64,000 nucleotides of DNA from Gautieria morchelliformis (taxonomy: Eukaryota > Basidiomycota > Agaricomycetes > Gomphales > Gomphaceae): NCBI GenBank assembly GCA_015179125.1, contig WHVA01000121.1, positions 1 to 64,000 on the forward strand. Reading direction: 5' to 3'. Shown piece after piece: positions 32,554 to 44,044 of this stretch. The stretch's first letter is position 1, and the number at the start of each line of letters is the position of its first letter. The position numbers and the translations under genes were made by a program. The notes beneath the pieces are model-generated. The model was not told where the DNA came from. It searched no databases and saw only the letters and a list, made by a program, of their open reading frames with translations.

Positions 32554-35500
32554 ATGTCCTCTGAAACACAACCCAAAGACAACCATTCGGACGTCTCCTT
32601 TGTGGGTCAACGCTTCCCTTCCCCCCGACAAGGTCGTCTTTCCGAGAAAAGAAGGTTTAGTCTCAAGGCAGCGAAGGATGATCTCGTGCAGAATCGAAGG
32701 ATCTATGCTATGGCTGCATCCGCTGCATTTGGTTTGTGTCCTTCATCATACTCACGTCATGAATATGAGGTTCACCAAGTATCCCATTGTGCAAGGCGGT
32801 ATGTTCTTTGGCTGGGTTCGCATTCGGACACTTGTCGGCCGAGTCAGATCCCTAACGCCCCATAACTAGGACACTGGGCTCATCGGGGGGATCCTTTCGT
32901 TAGTCAAGACATTTTTGATGTAATTTTATTGAATCTTGTCCAGGATGGATTCCTTCAAGCATTCATTCGGCTTGGATAATGGCCAAAGTACCGCCGCGCT
33001 AGCGGCTCTCAACGGAAATATCGTTTCCGTACTGCAAGGTGGGTCCGTTTGCACTTCATGCCCTTGACGCCTTGATTTCACAGCTTGCAGCTGGTTGCTT
33101 CTTTGGGGCACTGAGTGGGGGTTATGCTTCCGAAAAACTTGGTCGCAAGCAAGCCCTCATGGTGTCAGTTGTAATCTACACCATCGGTTCAATTATCCAG
33201 CTTTGTTCGGGAATCCATTCAAAGAGTCTTACGCCCCTCTACGTCGGACGGGTCATCGGAGGTTGGGGTGTCGGCATGAATTCAGCCGTTGGTTTTCCAA
33301 GATGAAGGTTACCCATTTCTAACGACACGATTAGATTGTTCCCGCATATATATCCGAATCAAGTCCCAGAGCAATCAGAGGCAGGATGACAGGGTGAGTA
33401 TTAGACAACGGCATCAGCCCATTTTTTCATGACATGGCTTTCGGGAAGCATGATGCAACTTTTCAACGTCAGTACGTTCATTTCCTATTGATGATATATA
33501 CTATTATTTTTCTTATGATGTTACGAAGCGGGGATTATGCTGTCGTATTTTGTGAATTACGGTTCTGTAAGAAATTCTAAAAAGTATCAGACGGCTTCTC
33601 ATTTGGATGTAGTCCTTACACGTCAAGCCACATCTGAATCCCGCGGTATGTACTTTTGAGCTTTCCTTCCGCACAGCTCACCATCTGTCGTCCAGATGTG
33701 GCGAGTGGGTTTTGGGTATGCCTTGTAAATCATTGTTATTACAATTATTAACTCAGAATCACAGATGCCAGCTTATTCCAGGCTTGTCGAGAAACAACTG
33801 CATAAAGAAAAGTGTTGACTGACGCAACTATGTAGGGGGGCTTTTTGCGATGGGCATGTTGTTCCAGAAGGAATCTCCTCGCTGGTTATGCGAACGCGGT
33901 GTAAGCTATTGTCGGCCATCCAAGTGACGAATTGACTCATCACTGTCAATTCCGTGGCCCCACCATAGAGATACGATGAGGCTTGCGCTGTGGTTGCTAG
34001 ACTCCGCTGCCAACACCCTAAAGATCCTGTCGTGCTGGAGCAAATAGATGACATCAGACGTGATTTCGAAGGGAAGCCTAGGCCCACATTCCCAGAACAA
34101 GTAGTATATTTTCTAATTTCTGTGAAACGTACTCACGAGTCTCAGTTTCGTACCATGTTCTCTGGTCGCGTCATATTTTATAGATCTATTCTCGGAACGC
34201 TGTTAATGTTTGGTAAATTAACCACAATTTTGGAATCATTACGACGTTCCTGACAAGTTGCTGTATTCGATGTCTTATTTGGACAGCACAACAGTGGACT
34301 GGCACCAACGCCATCAACTACTATGCGCCCCAGATCTTCTCAAATTTAGGGATATCTGGTACGATTTTTTTCCTTGGACGCTACACAGAACATGCATTAA
34401 AACCATGCTCAGGTGCAAACACGGGGCTCCTAGCCACAGGCATAGTGTGTTATACTTACGTTCTACTGTTGATCTGTCCCCCTCGCTGACTCCCGGCGTG
34501 CCACTTCGCCATCATCAGTATGGTGTTGTTAAGGTCAAGTGCCACGGCTCAAGCTACTACTATTTACCTATTTATCTGCAACTGCATCTGTAATCTAGGT
34601 TGTTTTCACGACTATTGCACTTGCGGTAGCAATCGAGCAAGCTGGGCGCAAGGAATGCCTCATATACGGCGGCCTCGGGCAGGCGTTCAGTTTTTTCTTC
34701 ATTGCCATTTATCAGGCCGTCCACCCAGACAGCAGTGTTATACCGGCTTCTTTGTGAGCGTCTCGTAGACGTGAATTGTCCAAGTATATTGACATGGTCT
34801 ATCACACCGAAAGTGCCGCGATAGTAATGGTATGTCCACCAAATCCAAGAAACTATTTACGTGACTGCGTTAAAACAATCGTGCATAGGTTTACTTGTAT
34901 GTGGTGCGTTCACTCTTCTGGTACTTTTTAAAATGATGAATGACGTGCTGTGATCGCACAGATATTCTTTAGTTTTGGGTGAGTAACAAGATATGAGGAT
35001 TTCACGGCCTAAATTACTATATCGGAGCGAAGATGGGGTTCCACGGCATGGCGAGTCTCATTTCAATTGTCCTCCCCATAATTGTAACATGGTACTTCAC
35101 CAGGGCTTTAGCCGTAAGTACTCTGGAAAACATATTTTCTACTGCCGGCATCATAGCTATCCAGGGTGAACTTCCGCCTAACTCGACGCGAGCGTTGTCT
35201 CTGTCTTTGGCAGTTGCCACGCAATGGCTTTTCAAGTGAGATCGCTTCTTTGGTCGTGGTCGTCATCTGTTCCTAACAAGGTTGCATGTACAGTTTCGTT
35301 ATTGCGAAGGTATATTTGACATTCGTGTCTCTTGTGTGCCCAGAATATGGGGAATCACACATTATATCAGATCACACCATCCCTACTTGCAGAAATAAAA
35401 TACGGAACGGTAAGCTTCTTCAAGTTGTGGGTTGTTTAACATTGAATTTGTATGAAATAGTTCCTGTTGTTTGCGCTGTGTCTTGTTATAATGGTTATCT

Positions 35501-35830
35501 GTGTTTATGTGGCATTGGTAGGTGACTTGTTTTTATACTTCAGTTTACTTCTTACGGCAATGTAGCCTGAGACTTCTGGTGTCGCACTAGAAGACATAGG
35601 GGAGCTGGTATGCCTTTGAAATGTGCTTATTTATGTCTGCATTTTTCAACGTTTGCTTCAGTTTGAAGACCCCGAGGGCATCATTGTGCGCAGGTAAATC
35701 TCTCATGGGTTTTGATCTGGCAGGAGATTCCGTAATAATGTCTTCCTCCAGTATTCGGGACAGCCCCGGTGGCGACACTCTTCTGCGCTGGTTCGGCGTG
35801 AGAGCCAAGAGTGGAGGGAGCCCCCCCTGA
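32554..35830 (+). CDS. MFS sugar/quinate-type transporter
   Basis: A twelve-helix proton-coupled permease of the sugar porter family, expected in the plasma membrane and importing a hexose, quinate or related solute. The start chosen is ATG at 32554, giving a cytosolic N-terminus (MSSETQPKDNHSDVSF). Spliced over many short introns the protein shows FGGMFFGWDTGLIGGILS (helix 1), AGCFFGALSGGYASEKLGRK (the GR-RK loop after helix 2), YVGRVIGGWGVGMNSA, VPAYISESSPRAIRGRM (the PESPR-like signature), ESPRWL, WTGTNAINYYAPQIFSNLG in helix 7, and the end signature PETSGVALEDIGELFEDPEG, followed by a serine-rich tail with a stop at about 35830. All family signatures are present in order, so I take the gene as intact. 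Several intron borders were placed by eye and the substrate cannot be told. Confidence 0.85.
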
Positions 35831-36209
35831 GAATTAGTCCGTCTTAGCATATAATTGGGGGAGGTGTCGGGTATACGTGAATTTCTCGACCCCATGATGG
35901 ACGATATAATGATGGTTGTTGAAGTCACGGTAACGATCATATGTACCATATAAATTCGGAGTGTAAGAAACAATGGGTAAACGACGCGGAATCCTGGAAC
36001 CCTGTGAGCTGCCCCTTCAATGCAAAATGCGGTGTAAGAGTCTAGCCTGGAGGTGTCGACCAAAAGCTCAGAGGTGATCGTCGATCGATCGATCGAAATT
36101 TATGTCACCAAGGTCAAACGCCGACTCAATGGGTGACGTGAACGTGACCTTGTGACGTCGAGCTCTTAACCTTGAGGAGACACGGGACATGCATAATTGC
36201 CAACCGTTA
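35831..36209. other. Intergenic stretch with a short (GATC)n run
   Basis: Contains GATCGTCGATCGATCGATCG near 36078 and nothing else recognisable. It ends at the target duplication CGTTA (36205-36209) of the next element. Confidence 0.6.
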
Positions 36210-37235
36210 TGTAGGGGTTTACGGGGTGGTCGCAGTAGGAAAGAACGGCTTAAGTCTTATTAGGCGCCGAGCGCGCCCCACAAAATACAGTGAAGATTAC
36301 AAACTCCAACACACCTCCTTAATCGAAGCACTCTTCAACTCCAGCTTCCCTGAAAACCAACTCCTGGAATAGCTCCAACAGCTTTCCAATACCAAGTGAC
36401 CTCCCCAGTAGAATGAGAATATTGAGGCCTCAACAAATAAGGCCCAGTGGAAATCGGCTCGAATTAGGGCTGCACGTAGCTGTAAATACCAATAATGAAA
36501 TACCAATTCGGAGTTAAATCTGTAGGTACCGGTGACGCACCGATGCACGAAATTTTTTTTTACAAAACTCAGTTGCTTCCGGTTCAGAACCACCACCAAC
36601 CGATACCAGCGTGTCCAACGCTTTTCGCAGCACTCAGAAACTAAGAAATCTTCTGCTTGGCAACATCTTCGCTTGATGCACGTGCCATCAACTTGTCTCA
36701 TTTCTGTCACTCGCATCTGCACTTGCACTCGATTTTCCGTGTCTGTACACACACTCACATCTGCACTCCAGTCATCACCCGATTCTCTGTCTCCGCTTGC
36801 ACTTGCATCGCAGACACACGCATCTGCATTCTGCTCAATTTTCTATTTGCATCTGCATCCAAACTCGATCTTTGTTTACCCAGTGGTGTGGATTCTTCAT
36901 TTTTGCAGATGCACTCGTTGCTGATTTTTTCATCTATCAGAGACACAGAGACGCTAAGCGCCACGCACTCTCGGATTTCTGCATACGCACAGCACTGGAA
37001 CCCTCTGCGTTTGTCAGATCTACCACACCATGACGTACATTTTGTTGGGCTTATGCGCTTCTCTTCCCCCAGTGCCCCAGCATATTCGACACACCATGTT
37101 CTGCCACCATCTCCCTGAGTTCCTGCCTGGCGTACATGCTGCTTCGCTTCCCGGTGAAAGAGGGGACGGGGGAGACGATGCAATAGATGGCGAGAACGGA
37201 TAGAGCGTGACAATGCGATTAAAGGAGGCGATGAC

Positions 37236-38170
37236 ATGGAGGGCAACGATGCGATAGAGGGAGATGAAGCGGTGGAGGCCAACAACACGATGGAGGGGGA
37301 CGACCAAAACTACCAAGACGCGAATCTGGACGGTATGACAGGAGACGTAAGGAGCCTCTCTTTTCTATGGATTTTTATTTATTCATTTATCTACAGGAAG
37401 GAATCGACGGATACTGGCGAGAAGAAGTCCCAGTATCGTCGGATTCACCCCTGCCAATGGCAGCGCCCACCTCACCCTCAGTGGCTGTGCCATCGCCGCC
37501 TGCAAGGCGGCTCGTAGTCGAGGATATCGAGCGCGCCGTAGACGCTACAGATGGCGGCCGCATTTCCCACACGGAGTCCTGGTCAGTGCTGGGCTCTCCA
37601 TATATCTATATCTATATCCTCCGCCGCTGACCGCGCCGCATGCCAGCTCGCCCGCTGCGTACCCACACCACGTCCCCGCCGCGCTCAACGAGCCCCAGCG
37701 TGGCCTCGCGCACCTCCTCAATGCCACCCTCCACCCTGCAAACCTCACTGTCCTCCCTGCGCACAAGGCGCGGCTCCTCAGCCTCGACTGTGTCGTGCGA
37801 GCTCGATGTCGGCGGCATGCCTTGTGTCCAGCCCCGCGCCGTCCATGTCCACTCCCATGCCCATAGCGTCGTCGCTGACATGCTGTACCCAGCGCGCCCA
37901 GGCGCTCTGTACTCGACGGGCCTCGTCAGGTCAGGTCAGGTCAATGAGGGGCGGCGTTAAAGATGCATTCGCAACTCAGAAGCGGACAAGGAGGTGAGTT
38001 AAAATCTTTATTCAGTTATACCAGTGTCTCATCTATGAGTTCTACAGTGAACTCAGCGAAACGAACAAGTCATGCAAGATATCACCCGACATGAAGGGCT
38101 CCAAGCCAAACTCATCAACCTGATATCGCTGATCAAACACTCGCTTCACATTACATTGGTGCATATATTT
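37236..38170 (+). pseudogene. Exon-like host sequence inside the TIR element
   Basis: GC-rich, protein-like plus-strand stretches are separated by intron-like gaps. One reads VSSDSPLPMAAPTSPSVAVP and VVEDIERAVDATDGG up to a donor-like GGTCAG near 37580. The next begins after CCAG near 37648 and contains AALNEPQRGLAHLLNATLHP and HKARLLSLDCVV. Another near 38066-38156 reads EQVMQDITRHEGLQAKLINL, then GTGCAT. I do not recognise the source gene. The GC content is well above that of the element's ends, which fits capture from a host gene. Confidence 0.4.
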
Positions 38171-38224
38171 CTCATTTTATTTCATTGCTTTCTCATTCGT
38201 TTCAGTTTTTTTCTTTCTAGCCAT

Positions 38225-38400
38225 TAAACGTGGTATGGGTGGATGCAGAGCAGAGGGATCGGTGCTGGGGCGTGTGGTGCAGGTGGACACGGAGCATGGA
38301 GGGATCGGTGCTGGGGCGCATGGTGCAGGTGGATGCAGAGTGGAGGGATCGGTGCTGGGGCACGCGGTGCAGGTGAGTGCAGAGCCGAGGGCTCGGTTGT
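38225..38400. repeat. Tandem repeat of about 48 bp (GGATCGGTGCTGGGGCG)
   Basis: Three imperfect copies of GAGGGATCGGTGCTGGGGCG...GTGCAGGTGGA lie near the right end of the nested TIR element. Confidence 0.7.
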
Positions 38401-39137
38401 GTACATGTACCAGCGGTTGTACACATACCGCAATACAGAAAAATCGGTTTTATTCTGCTATCTACCGGTGAGAACATCCCTACACATCTCACAGCGACTC
38501 TGCGCATCTCTCAGCCAACCAAAATATCGGTTATAGTTCCATTTCTCGGTTTGTGGCGGTTCTCACCTGCAGCGCTTATTTTACAGATATTTACATCTAT
38601 TTACATCTATACGCAGCCCTAATTCGAGCCGATTTCCACTGGGAATAAGGGCTTACACAAACCACCTCAGAATACGAAGGCTTGGGTGTGCCAACCACCA
38701 ACCTCAACAACAACTCAAGTTCCCATGGTTAATGATGAATCCCAGTAATGACTGGTGACCGGCAACAAATGGTATGTGTGTGTGCACAACGTGATTGGGG
38801 TTTTTTTTTGCACAATGTGGTAAATGCCTGGAACGTCACAGGGCTTTGCGATGAACTTTACAACGGGAGAGCCCTCTCAACCCCAACACCAGGGGAGCAC
38901 GCATTTCAATCCCGAGGGAGCCGACAACTGGAGCGAACGGGCGGGGCCCATAACCTGTAGAAGTTTACGGGGTGGTCGCAGTAGAAAAGAACGTCTTATT
39001 AGGCGCCGAGCGCGCCCACAAAATACAGCGAAGATTACAAACTCCAACACGTTAGTCATTTACAAATCGCCGCTCAACGGCCATGGCTCTGCTTCGCGAC
39101 GTTATACCAATCATCTCGACTTTGAAGCGCCATCATT

Positions 39138-40191
39138 GGGTGACTATCCGTAACCCAAATTCCTAAAGTCGCAGTTCTAAACCGTGGGAGCGACGCGCGT
39201 CCCCTCATTTAGAACACAGTTCCAAACCGTAGTGCCAAATTTAGAACATGTCCTAGCTGCTCGGCCCTCAAGTGTGCCGATATGGAGTTCGCCCTCACGA
39301 CCGACCTCAAGGAAGAGGAAGAACTCCTACAATATTATCTGTGAGTCTATTATATTGCACCTACAACGTGCGCACACTTGTAAGTGCGTTTGGCTGAATC
39401 AGATTCGGGCAGTATATTTTGACATCTGGAGGAGAGCAATGTGATGGTATCTCGGTTTCATATTGGGTGGAGGAGCACTAAATTCTACTGTCAAGTTTGG
39501 ATATATTTAAGTATTTATTGTTCTTCGCACTTATTCGCCCGCAAATTCTGGATACACCGCACGTTGAGATGGTGTACAGACATTCAACCTCATCTTCTCC
39601 TGGTTCGCACTCGTAAGTTTTCCCTCTTTCGCTGGCAATCATGGAATGGTTCGCGCAGGGTTGCCTGTGTAGGGCTAGCGCAACTTATATTGCATTTGTA
39701 TGTCGGCCTATGGTGTGTTTCCGTCTTGTACCACAGACCTGACAACCCTTTGTATCAGAGCATCGTGAGTAGTAATGCGTTAGAGGATCTTGCTTATACC
39801 ATCTGGAATTTTGTTTATTTTTTCTCCGAAAAACAATTTTAAAAACTACATACTACTATATTAATATTTAGTTCTCATTGGAGGGTGGATTAATGTCCTC
39901 AACACAATGTTGACTTTTCTTCTACCTAGGCCTCTTAGTCATGTGTTTCGGGAGCAAAACCCGAAAAGGGACCTTCGCTATCAAATCGGTGGTGGGTAAG
40001 GTTTGGAACAGCAAAAAAAAAAAATCTAGGAAGGGGGTCCGGACCCCCTTCCTAGATGTTGCGTTTAGGATCGTGCGTTCACCATCGGCGGGGCTTGAAT
40101 TAGTCATGTGATCATCGGCTAAGGACCGGAGCGGGTATCCGAATGATCTAGAACCACGAATTTAGGAATTTGGGCTTACGGATAGTCACCC
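39138..40191. mobile_element. 1.05-kb TIR element, MITE-like
   Basis: Imperfect inverted repeats of about 45 bases begin GGGTGACTATCCGTAA at both ends, with ATT on both sides (39135-39137 and 40192-40194). No transposase is evident; an open stretch at 39441-39842 is not recognisable. The 3-base duplication could suggest a PIF/Harbinger-like family, but the assignment is weak. Confidence 0.6.
40024..40057. repeat. Perfect 34-bp palindrome
   Basis: ATCTAGGAAGGGGGTCC is followed at once by its exact reverse complement with no loop. It lies inside the TIR element at 39138-40191. Confidence 0.95.
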
Positions 40192-40194
40192 ATT

Positions 40195-41339
40195 ATATTG
40201 TGGTACCCACATGAGATGAGCCCTCTCCCTTTAAAGTTCCAATGTCATCACAGGCACGAACGATAACGTAACATGGGATATGCTTGAGTATCATGATCAG
40301 GTAAGTGTCCGGTGACTCCATCATGTTGTGCTGCGCCAGGTTGACGTTGAGTGTTCACCGCCACCACTGGCAATGAGTGAGACTATTGTCGCCTCAAGTG
40401 CCTCAAGAGCATGCCTATGGTCCTTCTGGGACGTTTCTAGGAGGATGGTGTTGACTTGTAAACCAGCATGTAACAGCCACTTCCAATACGCCTCTTCCGT
40501 AAGATCCGTCATGGATCTGGCTGCTTCTTCGGACGGTAGCCATTAATACTTCTACGTTGTTGGGCTCACTAGAATTTCCGCGCAGGATATTCACACATTA
40601 CATATTTCCCCCTTGTACCTTTTTGGCGATGATAGATGAAGAATCGTTATTACTCCTGTTGCCAGTTTCCACCTCTAGCTCCGTCTGAACGATCGGGCAT
40701 CCTCACTGCTGTCACGTTCTTCCGTCAGGCTCACGGTGGTTCCGCTCGCACTGTGTCGGGTCACGCGTCATGCATCAACTACACTGCAGTAACTCGGAGC
40801 ACTTAATATAAGTACATTACGCACCAAATTTTCAATGCCCAAGTTACTGATAATAAGTAACCGGGGAGCGGATTTTTGACGCTTCCTCTCGTTAAGCTGC
40901 GTACCGAAATCTAGTAGCTAGAATGTCCGCTTTCAGCGTCCTAGAACACTGGTTTTCCGCTCCTAAGTTACTTATAAATAGTACTCTAGAACACAATAAA
41001 CCAGTACTTTCTATTACTGAAAAAGCACTTAGAGATACATTGATTGAAAGCTAGTGTGAACAATGAAATGGACACATGCAGTTACAAACCATCATAGAAG
41101 AGACGAGAGCTGACGGCCAGTAGAGACAGGTGCGAGAGCGGAAGCGATATATTGGGAGAGTGAGAGCAGCCGAGGGAAACATATTGCGAGAGCGAGAGCT
41201 TGAGTGTAAGAGCAAGATCGAGTTTGAGCATGAGCAGAGCGAGGGCAGGAGCAGTCTATTGTGGGAGTGAGGGCAGCCGAGGGGACATATTGTGAGAGCT
41301 GGTGTGGCTTGCCCAAGAACATGGGTCTATCTGTATTTT
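40195..41339. other. No gene recognised; purine-rich patch
   Basis: A short minus-strand open stretch (40321-40512, start MTDLTEEAYWKWLLHAG) has protein-like character but no identity. Bases 41095-41310 are a GAGAGC/GAGCGAGAG-rich degenerate repeat. Confidence 0.4.
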
Positions 41340-43029
41340 ACGTAGTCAGTGTGGGGCAGATACAATGCAAAATGGCATACGCAGGTACCAAGTAATAGAA
41401 GAGGGGGGAGGGTTCGAGAGCATCATGGGTTGGCACCACGAGCTCTAGCAGACGGGATCGACTATGTCTCCATCAGCCTAGCGCAACGGCATCGAATACA
41501 CTTACTTACCTTGCGCTGGGACTTCCTGGCTCCATCAGCAGTGGCTGCAGATGTAGATGGTGCCGGCGGAACCACCTGTGCAATATCAGCATAGTTTGAC
41601 ATCCGGGAGCATAATAATAGGCATACCTTTACTTCTATGGTCTTCTTTGGGACTGAATCGACCGTTTTATAGTGTCTGGACTATATATAAATGTATCAAA
41701 ATATGTAATCGAAGGAATGACAGACTTACCGGGCCAACACCATCCTCAACACTGTCTTCGATGATTTTCCTCTTGGCTTTCTTGATAGAGTTTGTTGCAC
41801 TCTTCTTTGAGACATTGACGGCAGAAGGGACAGGGAGAGGTGCTTGCTTCTGCTTACCTTTCGTTTTTTTAACCCCTAGGGTCTCGAGATCGAGATTGAT
41901 GTCGTGGTTGTCAGGTGATTTGTAGTTGGCTTGGGGCGGACTGTTTTCTTGGATTTCGAAGGCTTGTCCTTATAGAATGGATCTCATTAAAAGAAATATA
42001 CACCGCCTATCGATGAAATCACCTGGGAGGTATTGTGACCCGATTTCCCCTTGGTGGTGTTGTCCTTCGATGGAGCCTGTGAAGTAAGAATGCAACGTGG
42101 TTAGACCACAGTGAGATGAGTAGCAGTGAATATGTACTTTGACAGTAGGCTGGCGTTGCTTCGCCACCTTTGGAGTGCGTTTACCTATGCCATCTTGTGA
42201 CGCAACCTCCACAATCGTATGAGCCTTCTTCTTCGTCTTGGATTTAGAACTGGATACAGGCATGGTAACACTGGTGGTTGAGGTGATTTCGGTGGCGTTC
42301 CCAGATGTAGGCTCTTCGTGGGACACTCGTTTGTCATTGCGCTTCTTCGCTTGCCGTGATTGCTCAACAGTATTCTTGAGATACTGTTGGGTAAGTGCAT
42401 AAATTGGCCAGGTGTTGTCGAAGTGCCTGAGCACAGGGTGGACTCGCAACACCTGGTTTATATACATCACATCAATCCCGAGGTGACTACTTATACATAG
42501 ATAAGGACTTACATTCTCATCCACAAGCATTTGATGGCGGCGTTGTTGCTTGCGCATGCATTGATGTATATCGAGATATTTATTGGCGAACTCACGAACA
42601 GAACGCTAGAAGAACAAATCATTATATTTATATTTGTACCTCAATTATAACTCACCGAGATGTCCCTGTACCAATTTGCATATCCATGGACTCAGGTTGA
42701 TGGCTGTGTTCTGGGTCATAGTGGGAGGGAGGGGGTGTAAGTTCAGATCTGCCTGAGTCGCTGTCTTCAGGGTCGTTTTCCACAGGAGGAGAAGTGGCGG
42801 CTATGACATAGCATCAATATCAGTGCATTACATGCGAGTCGTATTCACTTGAAATGAGACATACCATTAGGAATTGAATGAAACACTGTCTTGGGGTCCA
42901 ATCCTTCAGATATCATCTGTTCGATGAGCCCTTTGGCACATGCGTGTAAGGGTGTTGAGCGGGGATTGATCGCGCGATAACATCACAAATATGAGACTCA
43001 CTTTGCATTTTCCTCGTGGCACGCTCCAT
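41340..43029 (-). CDS. Hypothetical lysine- and serine-rich protein, multi-exon
   Basis: The start is probably ATG at 43029 (MERATRKMQ). Successive minus-strand exons with GT-AG borders read LIEQMISEGLDPKTVFHSIP, an acidic proline-rich part (ENDPEDSDSGRSELTPPPS), RSVREFANKYLDIHQCMRKQ, VLRVHPVLRHFDNTWPIYAL with YLKNTVEQSRQAKKRN, a serine/threonine-rich linker (MPVSSSKSKTKKKAHT), and basic C-terminal pieces (LGVKKTKGKQKQAPLP, NSIKKAKRKIIEDSVEDG). I recognise no domain. The composition suggests a nuclear, DNA- or RNA-associated protein, but that is inference. The C-terminal end is not fixed and exon borders are approximate. Confidence 0.5.
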
Positions 43030-43139
43030 TATGCCAAGTTATTGAGAATGGACACGACTAAAATTGATGAAAACGTGTTGAAGCCTCTTTTCTGTTAGTC
43101 GGGGTAGAGGTCGGGAGAAAGGAGTTAGAATTTCTATTG

Positions 43140-43639
43140 CATCGGAGATTCAATCACTTGGAGAAATTTTGGACTACGCACATAGCATAATGCCAGACAC
43201 CCGCCCATGTCTGTGTATTCCTACATGCACAAAACCTATCAGCAGTCGCCAACGTCGACGACACCGTAAAGTACACGCTCCTTGTGCAAAATCACCGTCG
43301 TGGACGCGACTCGGAACCAGAGCAAATACGTCAGATATTCTATGGACAACTAGAAAGCATCATCGATGTTGTCCTACCTCGCGCACCACGTATCAACATC
43401 GCGATGCCGAAACGTCACCTCCTCGCCCTGGTGATGCCTTGTTCGACAGGCAGTCGGGATGCAACCAAAGTTGTAACCACTTACTCTTTGACCACGGCGC
43501 CGATCGTGATTGATTTACGCACAGTTGAGTGCGTGGTAGGACGAGTCAGGCGAGGTAACGAGTGGGGAATCGTGGACAGGAGTGGAGACTATGCACGCAC
43601 AGTCTTCGTGGATCCCGTGCAGCAAGAGGAGCAATAGAG
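43140..43639 (+). CDS. Hypothetical protein, C-terminal part
   Basis: A plus-strand frame (readable from about 43284 to the stop near 43637) encodes SEPEQIRQIFYGQLESIIDV, MPKRHLLALVMPCSTGSRDA, VIDLRTVECVVGRVRRGNEW and AGDYARTVFVDP-like sequence. It resembles compact beta-rich C-terminal segments seen in uncharacterised Agaricomycete proteins. Whether it belongs to a host gene or a transposon is open. The start is unknown; upstream sequence may contain an intron. Confidence 0.4.
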
Positions 43640-44044
43640 GAATCTGGTGTGTATATCTGGCATTTATGTACATTAACTTGTACGTCACTAACCTACAACG
43701 CACAGTCACTGCAGCCTGTCGATCTAAGGCCAGCCAACTGCACGCTGAGTTCCTCCCCGAGGCACCCCCGACTGACCCACGGCTGCGACTTTTCCAATTT
43801 CAAATTGATACCTTCACCCGCGAGCATCTCTCCACCATGGTCAATTCCATCGCCGTCCATGCACCATCCGATTCCAGCAAACAGTTCAACAGCCAATACT
43901 TTCCGGATTCATCGGCCCTATGGCGCATGATCACTCGGCTTGCACGATATACAACCTCTGTGGATGGATGTCTAAGTGGGGCTATGACGGCCGAGTGAAG
44001 AGGGCGATCGCGTTTCAAAAAGTTTTTTTCACACACTTGCATGT
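43640..44044 (+). other. Unassigned stretch before the chromovirus segment
   Basis: An open stretch up to 43998 (with PTDPRLRLFQFQIDTFTREH) is plausible as coding sequence but unrecognised. Retroelement sequence begins around 44045. Confidence 0.35.

Larger units (their letters stand above)
36443..38643. mobile_element. 2.2-kb TIR DNA element nested in the TRIM, non-autonomous
   Basis: A perfect 31-bp inverted repeat starting CCCAGTGGAAATCGGCTCG lies at both ends, with AATAAGG directly outside on both sides (36436-36442 and 38644-38650). The CAGTGG start and a 7-8 base duplication suggest a hAT-type element. No transposase is visible; the inside carries exon-like GC-rich sequence instead (see 37236-38170). 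This is the arrangement of a Pack-type element. Confidence 0.7.
36210..39049 (-). mobile_element. Small copia-type terminal-repeat element (TRIM), target duplication CGTTA
   Basis: Direct terminal repeats of 102 bp (36210-36311) and 94 bp (38956-39049) start TGTAG and end CCAACA on the plus strand. They are flanked by CGTTA at 36205-36209 and 39050-39054. Read on the minus strand the repeat begins TGTTGGAG like the copia LTR at 52924. The base after the 5' repeat starts GGTTATGGGCCCCGC, very like GGTTATTGGGCCCCCGC after the copia LTR and compatible with a half initiator-tRNA-Met primer site. AAGGAGGTG precedes the 3' repeat. Without the nested 2.2-kb element it would be only about 0.63 kb, and no retroelement protein is encoded. 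Confidence 0.75.

Noticed and set aside
36755-37288. 177-codon minus-strand frame in the TIR element
   Set aside because: It overlaps better plus-strand exon-like sequence, is low-complexity serine-rich, and shows no motif.
41095-41310. GAGAGC-rich patch as a coding or regulatory repeat
   Set aside because: It is degenerate, without a stable period or conserved frame.
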